Assembly (NCBI GenBank): GCA_016192455.1
Contig: JACPUC010000029.1
Coordinates: 175,975 to 239,974 of the forward strand
Direction of reading: 5' to 3'
Origin: Candidatus Tectimicrobiota bacterium
Lineage (GTDB): Bacteria; JACPUC01
DNA length: 64,000 nucleotides
Shown here: positions 9,351 to 17,360 of the stretch, in pieces
How the letters are laid out: the number at the start of each line of letters is the position of its first letter
Position numbering within the stretch: position 1 is the first letter of the stretch
The notes under the pieces: model-generated
Databases searched by the model: none
What the model saw: only the letters and a program-made list of their open reading frames with translations
Told to the model about the DNA's origin: nothing
Position numbers and translations under genes: made by a program

Positions 9351-10013
9351 TCACAAGCGGGTCGCGGGCTCCGCGGCGGCATGCTCCGCGGCGAGGCGGT
9401 TGAACGCCTGGCGCGAGCGCTCGTGCAGATCGAGCACCTTGAACACGGTCCGGCGCACGCGCTGCTGGCTCGCCGCATCGTTCGCAAAGAGCTGGATGGC
9501 TGTCCGCCCCAGCCTCACATGGAACTCCTCGTCAGGATGGAACTCCTCGAAGAGGTCCTTCCACGCGCCGCCGAGGCGATGCCGGTAGTGCTTCTGGTTC
9601 TCGATGGCCACGAGCTCGCTGGCGAAGTTGTGGCCGGACAGCCGATCCAGGAAATCGCCCAGCTCCTCGATGTAGCGGTAGACGTTCCGCCACTCCGCAT
9701 AGGGCGCGTAGTCCTCCTGGTACTCCCCTTCCGTCTGCAGGAGGCTGCGGATGCGCAGGAAGTGCTTCGCCTCGTCGGCCACCTGGCGGGCCACCCCCAT
9801 GCGCAGGTTCGTGTCGGGAATGGTCTCCAGCCAGGAGCCGAGCACCGGCACCGACCACGCCTCGGTCCAGCAGGAGCGGCGCAGGCGCTCATACTTCTCC
9901 CACGCCTGCGGCGCCTGGTCCGGCGTCAGACGCTGCGCATCACGCTGACGCCATCCTGCCATGCGTTCCAGGCATTCCTCTTCAAGCTGCCGGAGGAACT
10001 CGGTGCCGTTCAT
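9351..10013 (-). CDS. ferritin-like / heme-oxygenase-like diiron protein (first of two)
   Basis: A 220-residue all-helical protein. Two ExxH motifs, each preceded by Asp (ADEAKHF near residue 103 and PDEEFHVRLG near residue 170), have the pattern of diiron carboxylate proteins related to the TenA/PqqC/heme-oxygenase-like oxidases. No signal peptide or membrane segment is seen, so it is cytoplasmic. The start ATG at 10013 has AGAGAGG just upstream. An 8-bp hairpin (10037-10058) lies in the short gap to the next gene. Together with the NicX-like and molybdenum hydroxylase genes it suggests an oxygen-dependent step on a ring substrate. The exact reaction is unknown. Confidence 0.65.
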   Translation of the reverse strand: MNGTEFLRQLEEECLERMAGWRQRDAQRLTPDQAPQAWEKYERLRRSCWTEAWSVPVLGSWLETIPDTNLRMGVARQVADEAKHFLRIRSLLQTEGEYQEDYAPYAEWRNVYRYIEELGDFLDRLSGHNFASELVAIENQKHYRHRLGGAWKDLFEEFHPDEEFHVRLGRTAIQLFANDAASQQRVRRTVFKVLDLHERSRQAFNRLAAEHAAAEPATRL

Positions 10014-10231
10014 ACGAGCCTCTCTTTCTCATCGCTGCTTCACCGCGCAGGGTGAAGCGAGGGGGAAGAAACCTCAGCGCGCAAGGGAATCCCACAGACC
10101 GGCGGCGGCGCTCCTCCCTGCCGCGCGCGGCCGCGCGCGGCGGTTGATGCCTGCACGCCAGCAGCCTCTGATGCAACCTGACCGGCTCCTCGTCAAATCC
10201 CGCCCAGGCTGCCCCCGCCCAGGCTACCTGC

Positions 10232-10888
10232 TCAGCTTGTGCGGGGCGCCGGCAAGCCCAGGCGTTCATTCAGCTCGCGCATCGCGTCGACCGAGAGTTT
10301 CTGCTGCAAGGCGGAGATGTCCCGCAAGCGCTGCTGAACCTCCGGTGTGGTGGCGTACTTCTCCAGGATGGCGCGCCCGAACTCGTGGTGCTCCTCTTCG
10401 TCTTCAATCTGGGGAGCGGCGATGTCCCGCAGATGGGGATCGGCGCCGTTCGCCGCCAGCTTGAAGAAGAGCACGGCCTTCGGCTCGCCGCCGTAGTTCT
10501 CCGCGGCAATTTTCTCCAGCGCCGTGGGGGCATTCTCCTGGTTATCGAAGTAGCGCTTCCAGGAGGGGACCGGCGTGTAGGCCGCGGGGTCGAAGTCCAC
10601 CCCCAACTCCAGGAGCTTGCGCCGCTCGATCTCGTAGTGGCTCGCCTCCTCATGGCATTGCTCGGCCAGCCCCAGCTTCAGGTCCCACTGCTGCATGGGC
10701 GTGTTGAGGAAGTGCTTGGCGTTGTGCAGGCAGCTCCGCCACTCCGCGTAGGCGTAATGCTTCAGCACCTCGATGAGCTGCTGGCGCGGCCACACCTTGT
10801 TGGCCCAGGCTTCGCTCAATGGACGCGCCGCCTCGAGCAAGGCCGCCACCTTCTCCTCCATCTCCGACGCAAACTCGTTGCCAGTCAT
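10232..10888 (-). CDS. ferritin-like / heme-oxygenase-like diiron protein (second of two)
   Basis: A 218-residue helical protein of the same general class as its neighbour but clearly diverged. The N-terminal part (AYAEWRSCLHNAKHFLN, then EQCHEEASHYEIER) has the TenA/PqqC look, and DEEEHHEFGRAIL near residue 170 gives the second ExxH. Candidate diiron ligands therefore come from both halves. It has no signal peptide. Of the two, this one looks more like the 'iron-containing redox enzyme' group. A pair of unlike members next to each other could form a heterodimer or act on successive intermediates. This is inferred from adjacency alone. Confidence 0.65.
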   Translation of the reverse strand: MTGNEFASEMEEKVAALLEAARPLSEAWANKVWPRQQLIEVLKHYAYAEWRSCLHNAKHFLNTPMQQWDLKLGLAEQCHEEASHYEIERRKLLELGVDFDPAAYTPVPSWKRYFDNQENAPTALEKIAAENYGGEPKAVLFFKLAANGADPHLRDIAAPQIEDEEEHHEFGRAILEKYATTPEVQQRLRDISALQQKLSVDAMRELNERLGLPAPRTS

Positions 10889-11052
10889 GCTGGACCCCCC
10901 ATGAACGTGTCACGAGCAGAGGCGAGCGCCTGCGGCTGGCGTGCCCGCTCAAGGAGGCTCGGAGTGCCAGCCATTGGCGCCCCCCCGGCTCCTCGCGGCG
11001 CCGGCTCGCAGGCATGGCTTAACGCGAGAAGCAAGGACCGGCCTGCATCTCC

Positions 11053-13416
11053 TCACGCCGCTTCCGCCAGGTTCTCCCTCGCCTCCTTGATTGCCCGCAG
11101 GATGCCCTCCGGCGTCAGAGGAGAGGAGCGCAGGCGGACGCCGAAGGGTGCCAGGGCATCCTCCACGGCCCCGAGGATGGCGCCGCACGCCCCGATCGTG
11201 CCTCCCTCCCCCGCCCCCTTCACCCCAAGCGGGCTGAGCGGCGACGGGGTCTCTTGGTGCAGGATGGCGACCGAGGGCACCTCGCACGCCGAGGGCATGG
11301 TGAAGTCCATCAGGCTGGCGGAGAGATATTGCCCCTGTTCGTCGTAGACCATGCGCTCGTAGAGCGTCTCGCCGATGCCGTGCGCGATGCCCCCCATGAC
11401 TTGCCCCTCGACGATCATCGGGTTCAGCATCACGCCGCAGTCGTGGACGGCGGCGTAGCGCAGCACGCGCACCTCCCCGCTTCCGGCATCAACCTCCACC
11501 ACCGCCGCCTGCGCGCCGCTCGCCCACGCCTCGTCCTGCGGCTCGTAGAAGGCTGTCTCCTCAAGCCCCGCCTGGGCGCGCACCAGACTCTCGATGCTCA
11601 CCGAGCGCTGCGGGCTGCCGCGCACCCTGAAGCGCCGCTCGGTGAAGCGCTCCCGGGGGCGCGGATGCCTGGCGACGCCGTCCTCCTGGATCAGCTCCAG
11701 GTCCTCCGGGCGCGCCTCGAGCTGCGCCGCCGCCAGCTCGCCCAGCCGTCGCATAAGCTGCCGGCAGGCGAAGCTCGTGGCCGTGGCGGCGACGGTTGCA
11801 ATACGGCTGGCGTAGGCGCCGGCCCCCTTGCTGATCATCGCCGTATCCCCGGCGACCACCGTGACGTCCTCGAACGGCATGTCGAGTTCGGCCGCGCAGA
11901 CCTGGGCGAGGGTGGTGAGGGAACCCTGCCCCTGCGTCGCCGCGCCGGTGAAGACCGTGGCCTTGCCGGCGCTGTCGAGGACGAGGCGGGCGCCCTCATA
12001 CGGGCCCATGCCGGTGGCTTCGACGCTGAGCGAGAAACCGATGCCCCGGAAGCGGCCGGCCCGGCGCAGCCGCTCCCGCTCCCCGCGAAACGCCTCGTGG
12101 TCAATGGCGGCGGCGACCTTCTCGAGGAGCCCCGGGTAGTCGCCGCTGTCGTAGCGGATCGGGTACCCGCTCTCGTTCTGCAGCCCAGGAGCGTAAGGGA
12201 AGTCGGCGGGCTGGAGTAGGTTGCGACGGCGCACCTCGAGCGCATCGCAGCCGACCTCGCGAGCGATGCGGTTGAGGACGAGCTCCATCACCGCAACCGC
12301 CGGGGGGCGGCCCGCGCCGCGCACCGGGGCGACCGGCACGCGATTGCTGTAGGCGACCGTGAGCTCCGCCGCATAGGCCGGGATGCGGTACGGCCCCGGC
12401 AGCGTGCAGAGGGTCAGCAGCGGCACGATGACACCCTTCGGCACGTAGGCGCCGGTGTCGGCCAGGATGCGGTCGCGCAGGGCCACGATGCGGCCGTCGC
12501 GCCGCACGCCGACCTCCAGTTCGTGGACCTGCTCATGCTCCTGGTGGGCGCACATGAGCGACTCGCGGCGATCCTCGATCCAGCGCACCGGCCGCTGCAG
12601 CCGCAGCGCCAGGGAGGCGATGAGCACATCCTCGACGTACCCCGACCCCTTCGATCCGAAGCCGCCTCCCACATCCGGCGCCACGACGCGGATGCGCTCC
12701 TCGGGGAGGGCCAGCATCTCGGCCAGGATGCTGCGCAGGAAATGCGGCTGCTGCGTCGAGGACCAGACGGTGAGCAGTGAGGTCGCCGCGTCGAAGGCGG
12801 CCAGCACGCCGCGGGTCTCGATGGATTGCCCGCCGCTGCGGTGGATGCGCAGACGCTCCCTGATGACGAGGTCGGCGCCGGCGAGGGCCGCCGCAACGTC
12901 GCCGTAGCCATCGCGCACGTTGGCGGCGATGTTGTCGCCGAGCCGAAAATCGGCATCATCGTGCACGACCGGCGCCCCAGGCCGCACTGCCTGCTCCACA
13001 TCGGTGACGGGCGCCAGCGGCTCATAGTCGACGCGCACCGCCTCGGCGGCGTCCTCCGCGGCATAGCGACTGGCGGCGACCACCACGGCAACGGCCTCGC
13101 CGACGTACTTCACCTTGCGGCGCGCCAGCGGCGCCGCCGTGCAGGAGAGCAAGGCTGGATGCGGGCGCGTTTGCGGCAGCGACCTGGAAAGGGGTCCCAG
13201 GTCGGCGGCGCGATAGACCCCCCCCACCTCGGGCATGGCGGCGGCAGAGCTCTCAATGGCGCGGATGCGCGCATGCGCGTGCGGGCTGCGGACGATGGCG
13301 GCATGCAGCATGTCCGCCAAGCGCAGGTCGGCAACGTAGCAGCCTTCGCCGCGCAGCAGCCGCGGGTCCTCCTTGCGCAGCAGCCGTTGACCGATTGCGC
13401 TGCCGGTCTCGCGCAT
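11053..13416 (-). CDS. molybdenum hydroxylase large subunit (xanthine dehydrogenase / CoxL family, form II-like)
   Basis: A 787-residue protein, the usual size for this subunit. The start at 13416 is set by AGGGAGAG upstream and the typical opening GSAIGQRLLRKEDPRLL. An aldehyde-oxidase a/b hammerhead domain (residues ~20-125) is followed by molybdopterin-binding domains with APDVGGGFGSKG, PVRGAGRPPAVAV and, near the C-terminus, KGAGEGGTIGACGA carrying the catalytic Glu. The active-site loop reads VRGAGR, like form II enzymes (AYRGAGR), not the AYxCSFR of true CO dehydrogenase. It should hydroxylate an aldehyde or N-heteroaromatic ring using water. The FAD and 2Fe-2S subunits that normally accompany it are absent from the window. 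Confidence 0.87.
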   Translation of the reverse strand: MRETGSAIGQRLLRKEDPRLLRGEGCYVADLRLADMLHAAIVRSPHAHARIRAIESSAAAMPEVGGVYRAADLGPLSRSLPQTRPHPALLSCTAAPLARRKVKYVGEAVAVVVAASRYAAEDAAEAVRVDYEPLAPVTDVEQAVRPGAPVVHDDADFRLGDNIAANVRDGYGDVAAALAGADLVIRERLRIHRSGGQSIETRGVLAAFDAATSLLTVWSSTQQPHFLRSILAEMLALPEERIRVVAPDVGGGFGSKGSGYVEDVLIASLALRLQRPVRWIEDRRESLMCAHQEHEQVHELEVGVRRDGRIVALRDRILADTGAYVPKGVIVPLLTLCTLPGPYRIPAYAAELTVAYSNRVPVAPVRGAGRPPAVAVMELVLNRIAREVGCDALEVRRRNLLQPADFPYAPGLQNESGYPIRYDSGDYPGLLEKVAAAIDHEAFRGERERLRRAGRFRGIGFSLSVEATGMGPYEGARLVLDSAGKATVFTGAATQGQGSLTTLAQVCAAELDMPFEDVTVVAGDTAMISKGAGAYASRIATVAATATSFACRQLMRRLGELAAAQLEARPEDLELIQEDGVARHPRPRERFTERRFRVRGSPQRSVSIESLVRAQAGLEETAFYEPQDEAWASGAQAAVVEVDAGSGEVRVLRYAAVHDCGVMLNPMIVEGQVMGGIAHGIGETLYERMVYDEQGQYLSASLMDFTMPSACEVPSVAILHQETPSPLSPLGVKGAGEGGTIGACGAILGAVEDALAPFGVRLRSSPLTPEGILRAIKEARENLAEAA

Positions 13417-13710
13417 GCCTCTCTCCCTGGCTGGAGCCTGCCATTCACAGGCTGACGTATTGTCCAGGCATTGCACCATTTTCGCAAGTGCAAAGTGTGG
13501 CGACGCGGAATACCCAACGGCATCTCGCGGCGGCAGGTGAGGCGGGAGCGGTGGAAGCGCCGCGGGCTGCGGGGCTCTGGGCGGGGCTCGATCCTCCACT
13601 TGCCCGCGCGGGCTTGCCGCACCCCTCTGCGCGCAGCGGGCGGGGAGGAGCCCGGCGCGGGAAAGAACGCAGGCAGACGCCGGAGCCGCGAGGATGGCGG
13701 AGAATAAAGG

Positions 13711-15747
13711 TTAGAAGCGCGCGGTGATGCTGACGATGAAGAGGTGCCCGCGGTAATCATCGGTTCCGGTTGGTTCGGAAAAGTCGAAGTAGGAGTAGCG
13801 TCCGTCCAGGTGGTAGCGCTTACTCAGCTCGTAGCCGGTCTCCAGGTTCAAGGTGCGGTAGTTATTGTGCACGGCGTTGCGGGCGATGCTCTCGGTCCAG
13901 CTCAGGTTTGCCGTCAAGCGGTCGATGGGGGTGACGCGCAGCCCTAGGGCATAGGTGACCGCCGACTGCTCGAAGCTGACGGGGGCGAAGGAGGCGGCAA
14001 TCGGCGGCAGCGCCTCGTCGATATCCCCGTCATCCACCAGCACGTCGAGGTAGCCGTAAGCAGAGAGCCTGGGATGGAGCTGGCTGTCCAGGTTCAGCGT
14101 CAAGTGCTGGGTGCGCTGCGAGGTGTCGGCATCGGGCGCGGTGTCCAGCTCGTAGCGGCTGTCCAGGTAGCGGTATTCGGTCACCACGGTGAGCTGCCGC
14201 AGCGGCTGCAGCGAGACGCCGAACTTCAGCTCATCGGCGACGCGGTTGGAGTCATCGAGCTGGAAGAAGTTGAGGGCGCGGGAGAAGTCCTTGTCCGCCT
14301 CGTGCCAGCGGCGCGCGTAGCCGCCCAACAGCCGCAGCCTGCGGATGGGGCGATAGGCCGCCTTCACGTAGGCGCGGCGTTCCGTCTGCTCCACGTCCTC
14401 GAACCGCTCGCCGCTGAGGCGGGCCACCGGCAGGAGGGTGCGGACGAGATCGAAGTCCTCGTTGCTCTCCTCGTTCTCGAACCCCGCCCGCACGGTCGTC
14501 TTGGGGATGCCGAAGAAGGCCGCCTCGATGCTCTCCGCGTGGCTGAAGCGATCCCGCTCCGTATCGTTGACGGTGGTGGCGGTGACGGCGGCGGGCCCGC
14601 TGAGGTCGGTGCGCACCTCGCGCTCGATGGCGAAGCCCTCCTCATCCTGCTTGGCCACCAGGGCCTTGGCGCGCAGCGACAGGCTGGGGAACGGCGCGTA
14701 GACGACACCGAGATTCTGGCTGTGCCGCCGTTTCGAGACCTCGCCCTCCTCGAGGAAGCGCAGGAAGTCGAAGAAGCGGGTGTTCGCAAAGAGGCGGCTG
14801 GCGCCGGGCTCCGCGTCGGCATCGAGGTAGGAGCCGCTGAGCGCCACGAAGAGCTTCCGGTGCAGGTAGCTGGAGACGGTCGCCGAGGTGGTGACGATAG
14901 CGGCGCGGTTGTGGTCATCCACCTGCACGGTCGTCTCGACATCGCGGCTGCCGAACTGCCGCTCGGTGATGCGCTCGGTGTTGCCCACCTGCTCGTAGGA
15001 CCCCTGCCACTCGACGTTGACGCGCCCGAAACGTTGATCGGCCTCCAGGAAGTAGCGCTGGGAGAGGGTGTCCTGATCCATCGTGGTGGGGTAGAGGCGG
15101 AGCTCGGGGCGCCCGCCCACCGGGCTTCCCTTCAAGAGCATCACGTTGCCGCGCTCGGCCCGCCGCTCGTAGCCGCCGCGCAGGTGGGGCCCCTGCGGCA
15201 GGCGCAGCTCGAGCTCAAGGCCGAGGTTGCGGCGGGTGGTGAAGATATTCTGTCCGAGGTCGAAGATGCCGGGGAACTCGCGGTAGGGTTCGCCGCGGGA
15301 GTCGTCGTAGTACTTGCGGGACTGCTCGTAGTTGCCGCGCAGGGCGAAGACCCCCCGCCGTCCCAGGACGAAGTTCACGAAGCCGTCGCGGCGCAGGGCG
15401 CCGAGGCCCGCATCGAAGTTCAGGTAGTAGCCGTCGGCGGTGGCGTTGCGCAGGCTGAGGGAATCGAGCGTGCCGGTCAGGTCTTGTTCGAACAGTCCCT
15501 GATCTTCGCGGAGATTGGCCTTGTCCTTCGCCACGTCGAGCACCGAGAGGCTCGTCGTGATGCTGCCGGCGAAGCCTTCCTGGCGCTGGAACAGGCCCGT
15601 GATGCCGGTCGCCGCGGCGTCGTCACCCTGGGCGCGGGCGGCGATGCTCCAGCACGCCAGCACGGCAAGCAGCGCGCCGAGCAGGCCGTACGCCATGCCG
15701 CATCGTCCGCCGCTCCTCCACGCACCCCGCTTCGTCGCTGCTGTCAT
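13711..15747 (-). CDS. mtrB: MtrB/PioB-like outer-membrane beta-barrel of an electron conduit
   Basis: A 678-residue protein with a signal peptide (core GLLGALLAVLACWSIAA, cleavage near ARAQ). The remainder is made of alternating amphipathic strands rich in Tyr, Arg and Asp, ending in SITARF, the terminal Phe expected of an outer-membrane barrel. Length, repeated 'LRLLGGYARRW'-type strands and tight coupling to a decaheme gene match MtrB/PioB proteins, which sheath a decaheme cytochrome through the outer membrane. The ATG lies 8 bases after the stop of the decaheme gene, so the pair is translationally coupled. No N-terminal CxxC of the Shewanella type is present in the mature part. Confidence 0.82.
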   Translation of the reverse strand: MTAATKRGAWRSGGRCGMAYGLLGALLAVLACWSIAARAQGDDAAATGITGLFQRQEGFAGSITTSLSVLDVAKDKANLREDQGLFEQDLTGTLDSLSLRNATADGYYLNFDAGLGALRRDGFVNFVLGRRGVFALRGNYEQSRKYYDDSRGEPYREFPGIFDLGQNIFTTRRNLGLELELRLPQGPHLRGGYERRAERGNVMLLKGSPVGGRPELRLYPTTMDQDTLSQRYFLEADQRFGRVNVEWQGSYEQVGNTERITERQFGSRDVETTVQVDDHNRAAIVTTSATVSSYLHRKLFVALSGSYLDADAEPGASRLFANTRFFDFLRFLEEGEVSKRRHSQNLGVVYAPFPSLSLRAKALVAKQDEEGFAIEREVRTDLSGPAAVTATTVNDTERDRFSHAESIEAAFFGIPKTTVRAGFENEESNEDFDLVRTLLPVARLSGERFEDVEQTERRAYVKAAYRPIRRLRLLGGYARRWHEADKDFSRALNFFQLDDSNRVADELKFGVSLQPLRQLTVVTEYRYLDSRYELDTAPDADTSQRTQHLTLNLDSQLHPRLSAYGYLDVLVDDGDIDEALPPIAASFAPVSFEQSAVTYALGLRVTPIDRLTANLSWTESIARNAVHNNYRTLNLETGYELSKRYHLDGRYSYFDFSEPTGTDDYRGHLFIVSITARF

Positions 15748-15755
15748 CGCGGCAC

Positions 15756-16844
15756 TCAGAATGTCGGGTTGAAGGATCGATTGGTGTTCGAGCCGTGGAC
15801 CTGGATGTGACAGTCAAGGCATTGCGCGCGGCCGCTCAGAAGGAACTGGTGGTTGAGCCGCCCGACCCTGGGGAACGTGCTCTCGAAGTGGCAGCGCAGA
15901 CAGAGGAAGTTGCTCGGTCTGCTGAGCAGCCGCTTATTGACGGACCCGTGCGGCGTGTGGCAGGCGAGGCAGCCGTCATCCATCGCCTGATGCTCCCACA
16001 CGAACGGGCCCCGCTGCCGCGCATGACACTTGAGACAGACCTCGCGGTCGGCGCCCCAGAAGCCGGTCGTGGCGGGCTTGCCGTGGGGGGAGTGACAGTC
16101 CTGACAGCCGACGCGGCCCTCGAAGAGGGGATGGTGGAACTGCCGACGGAACTCGGCTTCCTTCTCGGTATGGCAGGTGAGACATCTGCCGGACAGTCCC
16201 AGATTCCGGTGCCGGGCCGAGATCTGCGTGGGGACGTCCTGCGGGCGGCGGGCGCTCTTGGCGGCGGGGCCGTCGCCCTTCCCTCCCTCCTCGTCGCCTG
16301 CCTTCGCTTCCTTGGCGCTGTGCGGGAAGGGGAAGGCCTCGACATGGCAGTCGGAACAGTTGATGCCGGCGCGCGCGTGCTCGCTGGTCGGCCAGAAGGG
16401 GCGCTGGGATTCGTGACAGCTCAGGCAGAGGCCGGCGCGCTGCTCCGCCGAGAGCCGCCGCATGTCTTGTGGATTGACGATGTCCGCCGCATCGTTGGAC
16501 TCAACGTGCTTGCCGCCGGGGCCGTGGCAGTTCTCGCAGCCCGCCGCTTGCGCATCCTTGGCGCGCAGGAGCCGTCCGTGGGGGCTGCCCATCAGGCGCC
16601 CGAGGTCGTCCGCGGCGTGGCACTCGAGACAGGCCGCCGAGCCGACGCGCTTGGCCTCCTTGACCTTGCTCGTGACGATCTCCGGCACGGCGTTCGAGGT
16701 GCTGCGGAGCTGCACGCAGCCAACCAGGAGCAGCAGCGCCAGGGGCAGCAGCCCCCACAGCAAGGTCACGCTCCGAAGGCGCTCCGGGAGAGGCCAACCA
16801 GCGCTCGTCATGGCGCGGTTCCGCGTCGTGGAATCATGCTGCAT
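15756..16844 (-). CDS. decaheme c-type cytochrome lipoprotein (MtrA/DmsE-like)
   Basis: A 362-residue protein with exactly ten CxxCH motifs (CLECH, CENCH, CLSCH, CSDCH, CLTCH, CQDCH, CLKCH, CLACH, CLRCH, CLDCH), the count of MtrA/DmsE. The N-terminal hydrophobic stretch ends in LLVGC, a lipobox with Cys43, so it is likely lipid-anchored, unlike soluble MtrA. A Lys/Glu/Gly-rich insert near residues 175-205 separates hemes 4 and 5. It is followed directly by the MtrB-like barrel gene. The pair should form a porin-cytochrome conduit carrying electrons across the outer membrane. The start may instead be the second Met (residue 12), which gives a shorter signal. Confidence 0.88.
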   Translation of the reverse strand: MQHDSTTRNRAMTSAGWPLPERLRSVTLLWGLLPLALLLLVGCVQLRSTSNAVPEIVTSKVKEAKRVGSAACLECHAADDLGRLMGSPHGRLLRAKDAQAAGCENCHGPGGKHVESNDAADIVNPQDMRRLSAEQRAGLCLSCHESQRPFWPTSEHARAGINCSDCHVEAFPFPHSAKEAKAGDEEGGKGDGPAAKSARRPQDVPTQISARHRNLGLSGRCLTCHTEKEAEFRRQFHHPLFEGRVGCQDCHSPHGKPATTGFWGADREVCLKCHARQRGPFVWEHQAMDDGCLACHTPHGSVNKRLLSRPSNFLCLRCHFESTFPRVGRLNHQFLLSGRAQCLDCHIQVHGSNTNRSFNPTF

Positions 16845-17080
16845 AGGCTAGGATCATCCGCTGTCGGCACGTGGTAAGACCGCACGCCCCCCGGCAGTGC
16901 GGGGATGGCGATGGGGGGGCGACGGCGCCTTGGCGCCCTTGCCTTGTCGCTTGCCCGTGGAACCCGGCCAGGTGGCGCCGACCTCGCGCGCGCCAGGATG
17001 TCAATCCTTCTATCACATCCGCGCGCGCTTGGGAAGGCGCAATGTGCCGGGCGAACGGCGGGCGCCCCCCCCTCCCCTCC

Positions 17081-17360
17081 TAGTGGTGCGTCCCATAAGG
17101 TCGCTTACCTAGTTGCGGCGTTGCTCGCTGGATTGGCCAGGAGCTTATGAGGGACCCATGCTCCCCCATAGCCCCATCCCGTAGGGGCGGTTCGCGAACC
17201 GCCCCTACCAGGCGGGGTGCGCGAGGGGACAAGGTTCCCTCGCAGACGTAAGCGCCGGGCGGGGCAAGCCCCGCCCCTACGATCCGCTCCTTCGGAGTGC
17301 GCGGAGGAGACAAGGCCCCCTGTCAGAATTAGGTGTTGGAACTTATGGGACACGATACTA
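17081..17360. mobile_element. MITE-like element with imperfect terminal inverted repeats
   Basis: The left end (TAGTGGTGCGTCCCATAAGG, 17081-17100) and the reverse complement of the right end (17339-17360, TAGTATCGTGTCCCATAAGT) match at about 17 of 22 positions. The interior codes for nothing and is packed with hairpins. These are a perfect 28-bp palindrome at 17181-17208 (GTAGGGGCGG + TTCGCGAA + CCGCCCCTAC), GCGAGGG/CCCTCGC around 17221-17243, and GGGCGGGGC/GCCCCGCCC at 17257-17276. The right tip overlaps the TAG stop of the adjoining cytochrome gene. It looks like a non-autonomous element or degenerate insertion. The remaining DNA in 16845-17080 is featureless. Confidence 0.6.

Noticed and set aside
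11053..13416. Carbon monoxide dehydrogenase CoxL
   Set aside because: The diagnostic AYxCSFR loop is absent; the loop reads VRGAGR as in form II enzymes of other function.
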